A program made the translations under genes and the position numbers. This document shows, in pieces, positions 34,371-43,480 of a stretch of DNA of 64,000 bases; the first letter of the stretch is position 1, and every line of letters starts with the position of its first letter. Origin of the DNA: Lysinibacillus sp. ZYM-1 (GTDB lineage Bacteria; Bacillota; Bacilli; Bacillales_A; Planococcaceae); contig NZ_KQ465129.1 of assembly GCF_001308875.1 (NCBI RefSeq), positions 1 to 64,000 on the forward strand. Reading direction: 5' to 3'. A model generated the notes under the pieces. It worked only from the letters and a program-made list of their open reading frames with translations, was not told the DNA's origin and ran no database searches.

Positions 34371-34405
34371 AAAAAGCAGCTTCCCTTTAAGGATGCTGCT
34401 TTTTT
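34371..34405. terminator. bidirectional terminator
   Basis: aaaagcagc...gctgctttttt around a 14-nt loop, between convergent genes. Confidence 0.8.
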
Positions 34406-34667
34406 AGTGTTGTTTTAACTCGAACTGATATCTTTTATTAATTTTATTAGCAATTTTCTCTAAAAATGTAGCAACTGTCATATTTTCAACTTCATTTGTA
34501 TACCATGCCAGTTTGGCTCCATAATTTTTCTTATTATAATTTACTTCTAATGGCCAGAAATTTTTAGTCTTATAGGTATAATCAAATTTTACATATAATT
34601 GTTTTCCCTCTGGGCACTCCATGACCACGTTATATAATGGATTTTTTCTTTCTTGCTCAAATTTCAC
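34404..34667 (-). CDS. hypothetical protein, start uncertain
   Basis: 87 codons from GTG 34667, soluble, basic (MKFEQERKNPLYNVVMECPE...). No ribosome binding site suits this GTG. The frame extends upstream through KILTKIRK to a GAGGGGCGGGGG stretch, which would suit an ATT start near 34694. No family recognised. Confidence 0.5.
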   Translation of the reverse strand: MKFEQERKNPLYNVVMECPEGKQLYVKFDYTYKTKNFWPLEVNYNKKNYGAKLAWYTNEVENMTVATFLEKIANKINKRYQFELKQH

Positions 34668-34751
34668 TTTTCTTATTTTAGTTAAAATCTTGACCCCCGC
34701 CCCTCTTTTATTCGTTTCGACAAAGTTCTTTAAGATCTTGATTAAAAGAAA

Positions 34752-34788
34752 AAGGATAAAGCACGCTATTCCAACGAACTTTATCCTT
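34752..34788 (-). terminator. terminator of amidase gene
   Basis: aaggataaag (34752-34761) and ctttatcctt (34779-34788), T-rich on the minus side. Confidence 0.8.
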
Positions 34789-34805
34789 CTACTATTATAG
34801 CATAA

Positions 34806-35585
34806 TTAATTTTTTTCGACAAATTTATCGTAATAACGTTTGAGCATTGTAGCCATTTGCTCTCGTGTGAGAACACCTGACGGATTCATATTCTTACTGC
34901 CATCTCCTCGGATAATACCTTCCTTAACGGCCCATGCCCATGCTTCTTTATGAGATGCGCCTACTTCTTTGTCGGATTGTAAATTAGCTTTAGCGGCTAA
35001 TAAGGTTTTTAAAACTTCTATTTCCTGTTTCAGCTCATTATATTGTGACATTGTTAATTCCTCCTCAAGGCCATTTTTTATGTCTTGTTGGAACTGTGCT
35101 TCGGTAATGCCCATACTCATTAAATAGGCAAAAGGATCTTTGTGTGTGGTGCCGCCCAAATTATCGGCTATCCACCGATGGGATTTGATGCCGTTGCCGA
35201 TACCATCTAAAACAGTAGAAATACCTGCTTCTATGGCCATTTTACGCAATAACCAAATATAAGCCGCATAATCCTTTTTAAATTGTTCCTTATCGGAAGT
35301 CCGTGCTAACTCTACTTGGGCATAGCTATACGGATTCCCATTTGGACCACAACCATATTGGACACGATTAACAGGTGCTATTTGTACAATCCGTCCACCT
35401 CCTCCTACCCAGTGAGAAACGAAGGCATTGGCTTTATTTTTATTCATATAGGCAATTTCATTTTCTAATGCGTTTGGACCTGTGTTGGTGCTGTTACCTG
35501 ATTCATGTGCGACCACGTATTTTATGGCAATGAGTGGCTGATTAGGTAAACCTGACATCATCTGTTTTTCAATAACATAACTCAT
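34806..35585 (-). CDS. N-acetylmuramoyl-L-alanine amidase with C-terminal SLH motif
   Basis: 259 aa. Residues 1-150 form an Amidase_2/PGRP-type catalytic domain (YVVAHESGNS with first Zn His, SHWVGGGGRIVQ, THKDP with a later Zn His). Residues 205-255 carry one SLH-like motif (AWAWAVKEGIIRGDGSKN, LTREQMATMLKRYY) that binds secondary wall polymer. No signal peptide. The architecture is that of phage endolysins of SLH-bearing Bacillales. AAAGGATGG precedes the ATG. Confidence 0.88.
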   Translation of the reverse strand: MSYVIEKQMMSGLPNQPLIAIKYVVAHESGNSTNTGPNALENEIAYMNKNKANAFVSHWVGGGGRIVQIAPVNRVQYGCGPNGNPYSYAQVELARTSDKEQFKKDYAAYIWLLRKMAIEAGISTVLDGIGNGIKSHRWIADNLGGTTHKDPFAYLMSMGITEAQFQQDIKNGLEEELTMSQYNELKQEIEVLKTLLAAKANLQSDKEVGASHKEAWAWAVKEGIIRGDGSKNMNPSGVLTREQMATMLKRYYDKFVEKN

Positions 35586-35978
35586 TATGCACCATCCTTT
35601 CCTATCATTTTTTTGCGAATGACAGCCATGTTATTCATGATTAGTTGTGTCAATTGTAAGGGAGAATCAACTTTCTATCTGGGGCATTTTATCTTGCTGA
35701 CATGGTTGTACTGACGGGGCTGAATGGATTATTGCTCTATGTCACCTCTCTTTCCGTTAAACAAGTAAAGCTACTGATAGTGAATGTTTTTGAGAGTATG
35801 ACATTCACTTATACTTAGTAAATGCAAGTTAACAAGTGATTTCTAGTTAGTTGTGCTCACATTTGCTATTTTTATAGATGAAGGAATGACCACTTCTCTC
35901 CAATTCAGGCACATTGACAAAGCATGGCTCCTTATAGTATTTTTGTATCTTCTAAACGATTGAAAGTGAGGAAAAAAA
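35586..35978. other. intergenic stretch, no firm gene
   Basis: A 17-codon frame (MNNMAVIRKKMIGKDGA) on the minus strand ends at the amidase start (TAATG) and might be the tail of a lost upstream gene such as a holin, but nothing upstream is coding-like. No repeat or RNA gene seen. Confidence 0.4.
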
Positions 35979-36887
35979 GTGATTGGAGAAGACGTCATCA
36001 GCCGATTAGCTTGTTTACACGGTTATACTGCTATCCAAAAAGTCGACAAAGGTTTTTCACCTGATGCCAAATATATCGTAACAGTTGATGACACACCCTA
36101 TTTTGTACGACTATCAGATCTAGCACATCATGACAAAAGACTGCAAGAATTTACTTTACTGCAAGAGTTAAGCCTACAGGGTGTTCAAACACATCAAGCT
36201 ATTGATTATAGGGTCCTCCGTGACGATAATCTTTCAGCGATGGTAGTAAGCTTTTTAATAGGCACTCCCGCTGACGAGGTCATCCAGCAACTTTCGGACA
36301 CTGAACAATTTCATCTCGGATTGGCTGCTGGAAAAGAATTAAGAAAAATTCATCAAGTGTTACCACCACAAACAGTACATTGGGAAGCGTTTCAAAAAAG
36401 GAAATTCACCAATTATTTACAAGCCTATCAACAGGATTCTTATCAAATTCCGCAAGAAGCTAAGTTATTAAGCTTTATTGAGGAACAATGGAAGCTATTA
36501 AAGCAACGCCCTATCACTCTTCTTCACGATGATTACCACCTTGGTCACATCATTTGCCACCATAATACTTTCAATGGGGTTATAGATTTCAATGGCTATG
36601 ATGTGGGTGATCCCTATCATGACTTTTATAACTTGGCCTTGTTTAGTAGACGGCATAGTATCCCCTATTGTATCGGGCAAATAGATGGGTATTTCGCGCA
36701 TCCTCCTGACGATCTATTTTGGCGTCTTTATGCCTTGTATGCCGCGATGAATGTCATTTCAACCATTGCTTGGACACGCCAATATGATCCCCAATCCTTT
36801 GACGATGCTTTAGCAAGAATTCATTTGATTTTACAGGATCATGACTACTTTTCATTGACGAAGCCTTTATGGTATTCCGACAAATAG
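35979..36887 (+). CDS. aminoglycoside/macrolide phosphotransferase family protein
   Basis: 302 aa APH-fold kinase. Catalytic loop LLHDDYHLGHII: His183 and the base Asp185 are present, while the usual metal-binding Asn is His, as in the GH variant typical of macrolide 2'-phosphotransferases. The metal-binding Asp is in GVIDFNGYDVGDPYHDF. It should phosphorylate a hydroxyl of a small molecule; whether an antibiotic is inference. GTG start behind GTGAGG. Confidence 0.8.
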   Translation: MIGEDVISRLACLHGYTAIQKVDKGFSPDAKYIVTVDDTPYFVRLSDLAHHDKRLQEFTLLQELSLQGVQTHQAIDYRVLRDDNLSAMVVSFLIGTPADEVIQQLSDTEQFHLGLAAGKELRKIHQVLPPQTVHWEAFQKRKFTNYLQAYQQDSYQIPQEAKLLSFIEEQWKLLKQRPITLLHDDYHLGHIICHHNTFNGVIDFNGYDVGDPYHDFYNLALFSRRHSIPYCIGQIDGYFAHPPDDLFWRLYALYAAMNVISTIAWTRQYDPQSFDDALARIHLILQDHDYFSLTKPLWYSDK

Positions 36888-36891
36888 GCCT

Positions 36892-37710
36892 TTAAATACT
36901 TTCAAGCAGTGCTAATATTTTTTGGCGTTCCTCTTCAAAATTAATGGTTGGCTGCTGTTCAAAGGGCCGTTCCTCTTCATGACGATGATGAAACCACTTT
37001 GGAATAATCTCTTGACGTCTACTTGCTAGACTTTGCGTCACTTTTTGCTTCTGAGCTTTAAAATGCAATTGATCTGACGCAATATCTGCCATGTTCTTTA
37101 GCTTTTTACGGTGCCAATTGAGCAAAATTTTTTCGACATACCGCCAGCGTAGCACATTGTGTTCCACAGCTAGCTTCATCGCATGGAGCACCATTTCCTC
37201 CGAAAAGATGCCGAGCCAGGAACGGATTTTTGCAGTAATATAGGCTGATTGTGAGCCAAAGCCTTGTTGTTCGTAAAAGTGATAGGCCGTAAGTGGCTTA
37301 TTATCATCATCTCTATTTTTTAGTAATTGGTTATTTAGTAATTGATTATTTAGTAGTGTGGGCTTTTCCGTTTGTGGTGTTGCCGTTGACGGAAAACCCG
37401 TTGACGGCAGGACAGCACGTTTTGAGGCTTCAAATACGAAAAACTCTACCTTACCGAATTTTCCATCCTTCGTTCTCTCCTGTACCTTTTGAAGATAGCC
37501 TGCCTGAATCAGCTCATCCACAACTTTTGAAGTCGCTTCTCGTCCACATTTACTACGTGTCGTTAAATCTGCGAGACAAAAATCCCAATCATCTGGTAAT
37601 GACAACATATAGGCAAGTAGCCCCTTCGCTTTCCAGCTTAATTGATCATCATTTAAAAAGGCCTTGTCCAACACAACAAAATTTTCATGCTTCGTTACTC
37701 TATAGATCAT
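36892..37710 (-). CDS. DnaD/replication initiator-like winged-helix protein
   Basis: 272 aa. N-terminal winged helix (DDQLSWKAKGLLAYMLSLPD, LTTRSKCGREATSKVVDELI) as in phage replication initiators; C-terminal DnaD-like region with WRYVEKILLNWHRKKLKN. The linker contains a duplicated LLNNQ peptide encoded by a short nucleotide repeat at about 37318-37362. Such proteins load helicase in phages or mobile elements; here it is isolated, so probably a prophage leftover. AGAGGGG precedes the ATG. Confidence 0.82.
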   Translation of the reverse strand: MIYRVTKHENFVVLDKAFLNDDQLSWKAKGLLAYMLSLPDDWDFCLADLTTRSKCGREATSKVVDELIQAGYLQKVQERTKDGKFGKVEFFVFEASKRAVLPSTGFPSTATPQTEKPTLLNNQLLNNQLLKNRDDDNKPLTAYHFYEQQGFGSQSAYITAKIRSWLGIFSEEMVLHAMKLAVEHNVLRWRYVEKILLNWHRKKLKNMADIASDQLHFKAQKQKVTQSLASRRQEIIPKWFHHRHEEERPFEQQPTINFEEERQKILALLESI

Positions 37711-37954
37711 TGCTACCCCTCTTTCCGTTAACCTCTATACTATTTATATACAAGTTAATGTGGTAAAAAGGGACAATTCTTTCTTCTTTTTTTAAAGAAA
37801 TTTACTAAGATGTTCTGTAATCTAGAAAGAAGGACCATCTGAATAAACTTTTAATACCTTTCCCTTTGCACATAATTGCGATAGCTGGTGTATTAAAACG
37901 TTCATTTTTATGCAGAAAATCCTAGCGATATTTTTAGCATGTTAGAAAAAGGAA

Positions 37955-37988
37955 CGAAAAAAGACACCTACCATTTAGTAAGTGCCTC
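37955..37988 (-). terminator. terminator downstream of 38023-38442 gene
   Basis: ggcacttact/gtaggtgtc stem with GU pairs, then TTTTTTC on the minus strand. Confidence 0.6.
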
Positions 37989-38022
37989 TGCTATAAGACA
38001 AACAATTTCAAGTTTGCCTAGT

Positions 38023-38442
38023 TTATTCATATAGTTCTTTATAAATAATAACTTTTAATGCAGCTATTTCTTCATCTGATAATTTTCCTTCTACCGTTTG
38101 TAAGGCCTCTTCCTTTGTCATCGAGCCGTCTTGTAATTTCACACGAATATCGTTTAGCTCTGTAATGCCTACTTTTTGAATGACTACCTTGGTAGCGTCT
38201 TCTTTCGTTGTAAACGGTAATGTACTGCTATCCACTGTTTTCGCTTCTTCCATATAGGCTTTTAACTCGGGGTCGTTTTCAATCGTATTTTTTATTTCTT
38301 CCATTTGTCCACTATTCTCTAATTCTGTCGATAGCGTATCTACAATTTTTTCGGAAGCAAATTTCGTGCCAAAATGTAATACACCATATCCAACGATACC
38401 AATGAAAATAATAAAAACAACGAGCCATTTAATGAATCTCAA
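38023..38442 (-). CDS. hypothetical membrane-anchored protein
   Basis: 139 aa; one N-terminal helix (WLVVFIIFIGIVGYGVLHFG) and a charged helical extracytoplasmic domain (ENSGQMEEIKNTIENDPELK). TTG start behind AAAGGAGTG. No family recognised. Confidence 0.65.
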   Translation of the reverse strand: MRFIKWLVVFIIFIGIVGYGVLHFGTKFASEKIVDTLSTELENSGQMEEIKNTIENDPELKAYMEEAKTVDSSTLPFTTKEDATKVVIQKVGITELNDIRVKLQDGSMTKEEALQTVEGKLSDEEIAALKVIIYKELYE

Positions 38443-38521
38443 ATAGTTTCACTCCTTTATCCACGTTCATCATACTATAAGTAGTGGGTCATTGAGAAAC
38501 AATTCTCCCTAGAAATTATGT

Positions 38522-38549
38522 AAAAAAACCCCATCCATTGATGAGGTTT
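38522..38549 (-). terminator. terminator at end of 38548-38856 gene
   Basis: aaaccccat/atgaggttt stem overlapping the stop codon, T7 on the minus strand. Confidence 0.65.
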
Positions 38550-38856
38550 ATTTGACGTATTTCAAATGCTTGTGAACAAATTCTACAATATACAGGACTT
38601 CTTCATCAGTCATACTTAAAAGATTACAAACACGCTGCAGTCTTGCTGGTGAAGTTAATTGTTGGCGCACTTGATGGATATACATGTATTTGCATTTACG
38701 GGGATTGACCTTATCCCGTATTTGCTTGTATCGAAGGTATGCATAGCGAGCAAAGGCATTGAGCATCTCCCGCTCCTGCTGATCCCGTTCTTTCTTTTGG
38801 GCAGCTTCATCAATTATGTCCGTTTCAAATGTCCGTGTGCCATCTGTTAATTGCAT
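38548..38856 (-). CDS. hypothetical protein
   Basis: 102 aa, basic, helical, soluble (EREMLNAFARYAYLRYKQIR, TSPARLQRVCNLLSMTDEEV). AGAGGTGG precedes the ATG. The composition suggests a small regulator or nucleic-acid binder but no family was recognised. Confidence 0.65.
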   Translation of the reverse strand: MQLTDGTRTFETDIIDEAAQKKERDQQEREMLNAFARYAYLRYKQIRDKVNPRKCKYMYIHQVRQQLTSPARLQRVCNLLSMTDEEVLYIVEFVHKHLKYVK

Positions 38857-38902
38857 AGTACCACCTCTCTATTGCAAATGTACTCATAACTATTAAATGC
38901 AA

Positions 38903-38937
38903 CAAAAAAAGCCACACCTAGGGTAGATGTGACACGT
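38903..38937 (-). terminator. terminator of DUF5316 operon
   Basis: gccacacct/aggtagatgtgac-type stem with GU pairing, TTTTTTT on the minus strand. Confidence 0.6.
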
Positions 38938-38959
38938 TTTTTGATTATATATGTAACGA

Positions 38960-39169
38960 TTATTGAGAGCGCTTTCTTCTTTGATCTCTTTTCTTCAACA
39001 TATAGCGAGTAATCCCAAGTGTGATAACAATTTCATTTATTAATATGAATTGAAATCCGCTGCTATTTGTATTTCGCCAATCATAGATGCCCCAAATAAT
39101 TAGTGTTAAGAGCACAACAGCAAGTGTATATCTAGAAGCTTCTGGATAATAATCTTTTTCTTCATCCAT
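38960..39169 (-). CDS. small membrane protein, start uncertain
   Basis: 69 aa from ATG 39169: two helices (YTLAVVLLTLIIWGIYDW and FILINEIVITLGITRYML) and a basic tail. The frame is open to 39259, overlapping the DUF5316 stop by 4 bases, so translation could also begin there by coupling. GAAAGG lies about 12 bases upstream of ATG 39169. Confidence 0.6.
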   Translation of the reverse strand: MDEEKDYYPEASRYTLAVVLLTLIIWGIYDWRNTNSSGFQFILINEIVITLGITRYMLKKRDQRRKRSQ

Positions 39170-39255
39170 GGTAGGCAACATCCTTTCGATTGAGTTAGAG
39201 TGCACCCAAAATGTGACGGATTGAATGGGTAAACTGACAGATAGACCTATTATTG

Positions 39256-39570
39256 TCACCGAAAGAGCGAATCAGGCGCAGTGCTTAACATATAATACGC
39301 AAAAATTGCCACAATAATATTTGGTAATGCTAGCAATAAAGCGTTGTTCATTATATGATTGCGTTCGTTTCTATCTTCTTTCGTTTCCGATGCGAAATTG
39401 GCACGCATTCTATCCCCACTCGCCATTGCACCAGACATTAACAAAGCAGAGATGATGAATAATCCTCCTAGCATCCCAGAAAGCAAATGTGCTTTTTCTG
39501 TACCCCATATTAGGATTGAAAGGACAACACCAAGAATTGACAAAATGGTTCCATAGCCGACATATTTCAT
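39256..39570 (-). CDS. DUF5316 family membrane protein
   Basis: 104 aa with three hydrophobic helices and the characteristic ending region GDRMRANFASETKEDRNERN followed by a last helix. AAGGGGGG precedes the ATG. Function unknown; first gene of a two-gene operon. Confidence 0.75.
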   Translation of the reverse strand: MKYVGYGTILSILGVVLSILIWGTEKAHLLSGMLGGLFIISALLMSGAMASGDRMRANFASETKEDRNERNHIMNNALLLALPNIIVAIFAYYMLSTAPDSLFR

Positions 39571-39787
39571 TTTATCCCCCCTTACTCTAGTATACAGTTA
39601 ACAGCTCCATTTCGTTTCAATAATACCAAAATTTTCATATACATTTTTCTAAAGATTAACTAAAATAAGTAGAGGAAAGCTACGTGAATGGAATATCATT
39701 TGTAAATTGGAATGAACATTTCGTAACATTCATTATGGTTATTTACTAAATAAGTTTTGCAAAAAACAAGAAAGGTGCAGATCAAGA

Positions 39788-40504
39788 TTGAAAAAAGAAA
39801 TTGGTGCGATGCTATTGTTGAGTGCGGTTATATTTACAGGATGCAACCCAGATCCTAGTGAGGATCACACACAAGAACAAGTTTCGAATGAAACCTCCCA
39901 TCCAACACAAGAGGATGCAACTTTAATTGGCACTTCAGAAAATAAAGAAATAAAACTATATAAGGTAGCAAATGGCGTGAAACTGGATTTTAATGGTAAA
40001 GATAAAAAATTTAATTGGTACAACCCTGGTGATACTGGAACCGATCCACAAGTGTTTTATATAGATATTACGGAAGATGGCGATGAGGAAGCTGTCATTA
40101 TCATTCAAACTGGCAGAGGAACTGAGCTAGATAATTATGATATTCATGTAGTAGATAAGGATTTACAAGAAATAAAGGTTCCTAATTATGAAGACATTGT
40201 TGCACACCATATTGAGTCAAAAATTATGAAAAAGGATGATGGTACATTAAGTATTTCCGGTAAAGCACTGGGCAAGGAATTTCACTTTGAGTATGATGTC
40301 GATCCAGAACTAGAATTACAGCAGAATGAACTAGGCTTTGGTGGGATAACTATTTACTATTTAGAAAATCAAAAGATAAAATTGACGCTTGCGGCTAGCG
40401 TATTCCCTATGTATGTAGCTGATTTCCATATTACATATAAATTTGATCCTACCAAGAAAGAATTTATTGTAGCTCAAATAGAAGTACGACCTATTCAAGA
40501 ATAA
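39788..40504 (+). CDS. putative lipoprotein
   Basis: 238 aa: lipoprotein signal with lipobox FTGC (Cys19), acidic low-complexity linker, then a beta-rich extracellular domain that includes DITEDGDEEAVIIIQTGRG, an FG-GAP/calcium-loop-like acidic stretch. TTG start behind AAAGGTG. No named family. Anchored outside the membrane. Confidence 0.75.
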   Translation: MKKEIGAMLLLSAVIFTGCNPDPSEDHTQEQVSNETSHPTQEDATLIGTSENKEIKLYKVANGVKLDFNGKDKKFNWYNPGDTGTDPQVFYIDITEDGDEEAVIIIQTGRGTELDNYDIHVVDKDLQEIKVPNYEDIVAHHIESKIMKKDDGTLSISGKALGKEFHFEYDVDPELELQQNELGFGGITIYYLENQKIKLTLAASVFPMYVADFHITYKFDPTKKEFIVAQIEVRPIQE

Positions 40505-40618
40505 ATAGTGTACGAATATGTTCACCCTACTATTTATTCGTATAGGATGAGCTCCAAAGGTTCATAGTAAGTATGGTGTGAAACTCATACCGAATCATAC
40601 GACGGAGGGATCAATTTT

Positions 40619-40795
40619 ATGAATAATATTCGTGAAGGTTTAATCCCAACTATTCTCGGGTCGGCTGTCACAGCGGCAGGATATGCCATGAAGCAAAAGC
40701 ATGGTTCAAATAAAATGGTAGCCAATACCATTTTCGGCTTTGGTTTAGCTCACATTGTGTTAGGAGCTATTGACCTGGTAGAGCATCGTCGATAA
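40619..40795 (+). CDS. small hypothetical membrane-associated protein
   Basis: 58 aa (MNNIREGLIPTILGSAV..., ending IDLVEHRR) with two weakly hydrophobic Gly-rich helices. ACGGAGGG precedes the ATG. Similar small proteins are seen in Bacillales, function unknown. Terminator follows directly. Confidence 0.7.
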   Translation: MNNIREGLIPTILGSAVTAAGYAMKQKHGSNKMVANTIFGFGLAHIVLGAIDLVEHRR

Positions 40796-40829
40796 GAAGA
40801 GAAGGGCACTAAATAGTGCTCTTCTTTTT
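40796..40829 (+). terminator. terminator after 58-aa protein gene
   Basis: gaagag...gcact/agtgc...cttctt stem followed by TTTT. Confidence 0.75.
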
Positions 40830-40885
40830 AATTTTCCACACAATGATAACATCGTCATAGAAATGGAATGAAGGAGAGTTATAGA

Positions 40886-40962
40886 ATGGGCCCGTAGCGG
40901 GAGATGTAATCTTATTAATGCCAGATCAGCAGGTGCCAAATGGAACGAAAATACATGAATGA
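40886..40962 (+). pseudogene. frameshifted remnant of a very small gene
   Basis: GAAGGAG precedes ATG GGC CCG TAG; shifting frame at 40894 gives VAGDVILLMPDQQVPNGTKI HE and a TGA at 40960-40962. Good start signals and a coherent shifted peptide suggest an indel in a gene of about 25 codons, or a truncated gene. Confidence 0.4.
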
Positions 40963-40990
40963 GCCTCGCATTATGCTAGAGGCTCATTTT
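40958..40990 (-). terminator. terminator of AraC-family gene
   Basis: gagcctc (40961-40967) and gaggctc (40979-40985) with flanking at/at pairing; overlaps the stop codon region. Confidence 0.75.
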
Positions 40991-41855
40991 TTTGAATAGG
41001 TATCCATATTTCACTTGTAAAGGTTGGTGAGGAGAAATCGGTGCTAGCATGGTGCACAATTTCAGGACCAGCTACTTGTTCATAGCCAGTTGACGGGAAC
41101 CATTCAGCATAAATACGCCCCCATGTTTCCTGAAGTGTTTGTGGGAATGGGCCTACCACTTTAAAGACAGCCCACGTATTGGCAGGAACAGCGAGCAGCG
41201 AAAAATGCCCAGGATTGGTTCCTGTAGTAGCCACACCAATGTAATGATCAAGTTCCCCCTTCTGCTCCATTCTCCCCTCCGAAAAGTTGGTAGATGCTTG
41301 GATGATGCCCTTTGGTTCTACATTGGACAGCTTTTTAAGTTGCTCAATGTCTGCCCTTGTTAAGGATTGTGCCATTTCCACAATGTCCGGATTTTCTCCC
41401 TGAAAAACAATCGGTACTCTTTTCATCATACCTACGATGTGAAATGCTTCTTTTTGCTCGAGTCGGTAATTCATCTCATTTCCTCCTTGGATGGTAAGTT
41501 GGAAGGTCATCCGTGGGAAGGCTTTGAAAGTTTGACCACTTAGCCTCGCCTCAGAAGGTGTAATCCCATGCATGTGCTGAAAGGCTCTTGTAAAAGCGTC
41601 TGCTGAGCTATAGCCATACATTACTGCTATATCGAGAATTCGCATGGAGGCATTTGACAATTCAAGAGCAGCCAGTGTCAAACGCCTCTGACGAATGTAT
41701 TCGGATAGCGAAATTCCTGCTAAAAATGAAAACATTCTTTTAAAATGATATTCAGAACAATAGGCTATTCTTGCCACTTCCTTCAGGTCAATATCGTTTG
41801 TCAAATTGGCTTCAATATAGCCAATCGCCTTATTTAATCTTGTTAATGAATCCAC
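40971..41855 (-). CDS. AraC family regulator with GyrI-like effector domain
   Basis: 294 aa. Residues 1-100 hold the two AraC helix-turn-helices ([20 protein letters not shown] and [20 protein letters not shown], then HGITPSEAR). Residues 130-294 form a GyrI-like small-molecule-binding domain, as in BltR/Rob-type activators. It probably senses a hydrophobic or cationic compound. GTG start behind GGGAGG (8-base spacing). Confidence 0.92.
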   Translation of the reverse strand: MDSLTRLNKAIGYIEANLTNDIDLKEVARIAYCSEYHFKRMFSFLAGISLSEYIRQRRLTLAALELSNASMRILDIAVMYGYSSADAFTRAFQHMHGITPSEARLSGQTFKAFPRMTFQLTIQGGNEMNYRLEQKEAFHIVGMMKRVPIVFQGENPDIVEMAQSLTRADIEQLKKLSNVEPKGIIQASTNFSEGRMEQKGELDHYIGVATTGTNPGHFSLLAVPANTWAVFKVVGPFPQTLQETWGRIYAEWFPSTGYEQVAGPEIVHHASTDFSSPTFTSEIWIPIQKNEPLA

Positions 41856-41987
41856 TTGAATAACCTCCCTTTCCACAACAATAACAGGAATAGAATCGTG
41901 TCATCCGACATTTCGTGCCCTATTTAGTCGCCTTTCAAAAAATAATCTATCGAACAGGCAGAAAACTAACTTTCGAAGCTACTTTCA

Positions 41988-42069
41988 CATACATATACTA
42001 GTGTAAAGCTAATTTTAGCCTTACACCTCCTGACTTGATACTTAGGGTCACTGCTCACACAGTGGCCCT
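41988..42069 (+). repeat. dispersed 82-bp element, copy C
   Basis: Box catacatatactagtgt (41988-42004), hairpin tgtaaagcta/tagccttaca (42002-42025), cctcctgacttgatact, terminator-like stem agggtcact/agtggccct (42044-42069, one GU pair). Confidence 0.65.
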
Positions 42070-42186
42070 CATAGCTTATCATACATTTTTTAGTATTCTA
42101 GATTTGCCACCTATCTCATTTATTTAAAAAGCTCTATTATTGGGACAACCTCTTTGTATGTACTGTGGATTTACAAAATGAAACAG

Positions 42187-42221
42187 AAATGACCAAGAAC
42201 CTGGGTTCTCGGTCATTTTTA
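42187..42221 (-). terminator. terminator of isochorismatase-like gene
   Basis: aaatgaccaagaacc/ggttctcggtcattt stem next to the stop codon. Confidence 0.8.
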
Positions 42222-42223
42222 TG

Positions 42224-42781
42224 TTAGCGGTAGTTATGATGGGTAGGTGCAAATAAGGTTTCGTCTGAACGACGCACAAGCGAGAAATGGTCAACATTAT
42301 AATGGCCATGTAATAAATCATTATGATGAGCGATCATCGCTTCTGGTGTGAGGTGCTCGGAACCGTTTGTGGAATGTCCATCCCCCACAACTGTGACATC
42401 GAAGCCGTGAACAGTGGCAGTTCTCACTGCTGTATCCACACAGTGCTCTGTTTTACAGCCCATCATCACCAAATGCTGCACTTCATGTTCCCTTAAATAG
42501 TCAAGCAAACCTGTTTTGTAGAATGCATTGGTAGCGAGTTTATCAAAAAAGACAGCTGACGTTGGAACTTGGATTGTTTTATGTACCTGAAAGCCATCTC
42601 CTTCCCCACCAGCCACATCTTGATCACGAACAAAAATAATGGAGGCATTCGCTTCGATTGCCTTATTTATAACCTTATTGATGGTCTCTAGTAATGCATC
42701 TTTGCGATAAACTGCTTGCTCCTCCTGATTACCTTCTATCAGTTCTTGCTGTGCATCAATCACGACTAACGCTTGTTTCAA
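42224..42781 (-). CDS. isochorismatase family cysteine hydrolase
   Basis: 185 aa, normal length. Catalytic Asp in ALVVIDAQQEL, the cis-peptide/Lys region FFDKLATNAF and the nucleophile Cys in MMGCKTEHCVDTAVRTA. Members hydrolyse amides, nicotinamide or isochorismate; substrate unknown. GGGAG spacing favours TTG 42781; ATG 42787 is also in frame. Confidence 0.88.
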   Translation of the reverse strand: MKQALVVIDAQQELIEGNQEEQAVYRKDALLETINKVINKAIEANASIIFVRDQDVAGGEGDGFQVHKTIQVPTSAVFFDKLATNAFYKTGLLDYLREHEVQHLVMMGCKTEHCVDTAVRTATVHGFDVTVVGDGHSTNGSEHLTPEAMIAHHNDLLHGHYNVDHFSLVRRSDETLFAPTHHNYR

Positions 42782-42841
42782 AAGCATCTCTCCCTTTTTG
42801 TTTTCTACCCATACTTTACCATAAAAGAGGACTCATTTTTA

Positions 42842-43480
42842 TCATTTTTTTACTTTTGAAACAGTTATTCCATCTCCAATTGGCAAAAGGATGGACTCAA
42901 GTTGTGGGTGATTTGCCACCAGAACATTAAATTTCTTCATGATGGCCGTGTAACGTTTTGGTGTCGCTTCTGGGTCAGCAACACTGCCCGCTGCTAGCAC
43001 ATTATCCGTGACAATTAGAGCACCAGCATTCGCTAGCTCTATACAATACGCAAGATAATGTTCGTAATTATCCTTGTCTGCATCAATAAAGAAAAAATCA
43101 AAACGTTTTCCAGCAGCTACAAGCTTTTCAAGACTCTCTAGGGCAGGGCCAGTGAGATGTGTCACCTGTTCAATAAAACCTGCTTTGGCAAGATTTTGTG
43201 CAGCTAGCTGTGCATATTTTTCCTCTAACTCTAGTGAGGTTAATGTGCCCTCACCTTCAATTCCTCTTGCCAGACAGATGCCACTATACCCACCTAATGC
43301 TCCGATTTCTAAAATATCCTTAGCCCCCGCAATCGACACAAGCATCGTCAAGAGCTTTCCTGAGGATGGGGAAACAGAAATAGCTGGCATGCCCTGATCC
43401 ATAATGGAGGATATGACACCCTCTAGAATCGGATCTTGCTGTGAAAATACCGTATCAATATAGTTATTTATGATTTTCAT
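42842..43480 (-). CDS. SAM-dependent O-methyltransferase (catechol-type family 3)
   Basis: 212 aa with SAM motif DILEIGALGGYSGICLARG, acidic SLELEE, and metal-binding FFIDADKDNYEHYL; matches cation-dependent O-methyltransferases acting on catechols or similar phenolics. GGAGG precedes the ATG. Overlaps the upstream gene by 17 bp, so cotranscribed under the twin operators at 43827-43875. Confidence 0.92.
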   Translation of the reverse strand: MKIINNYIDTVFSQQDPILEGVISSIMDQGMPAISVSPSSGKLLTMLVSIAGAKDILEIGALGGYSGICLARGIEGEGTLTSLELEEKYAQLAAQNLAKAGFIEQVTHLTGPALESLEKLVAAGKRFDFFFIDADKDNYEHYLAYCIELANAGALIVTDNVLAAGSVADPEATPKRYTAIMKKFNVLVANHPQLESILLPIGDGITVSKVKK

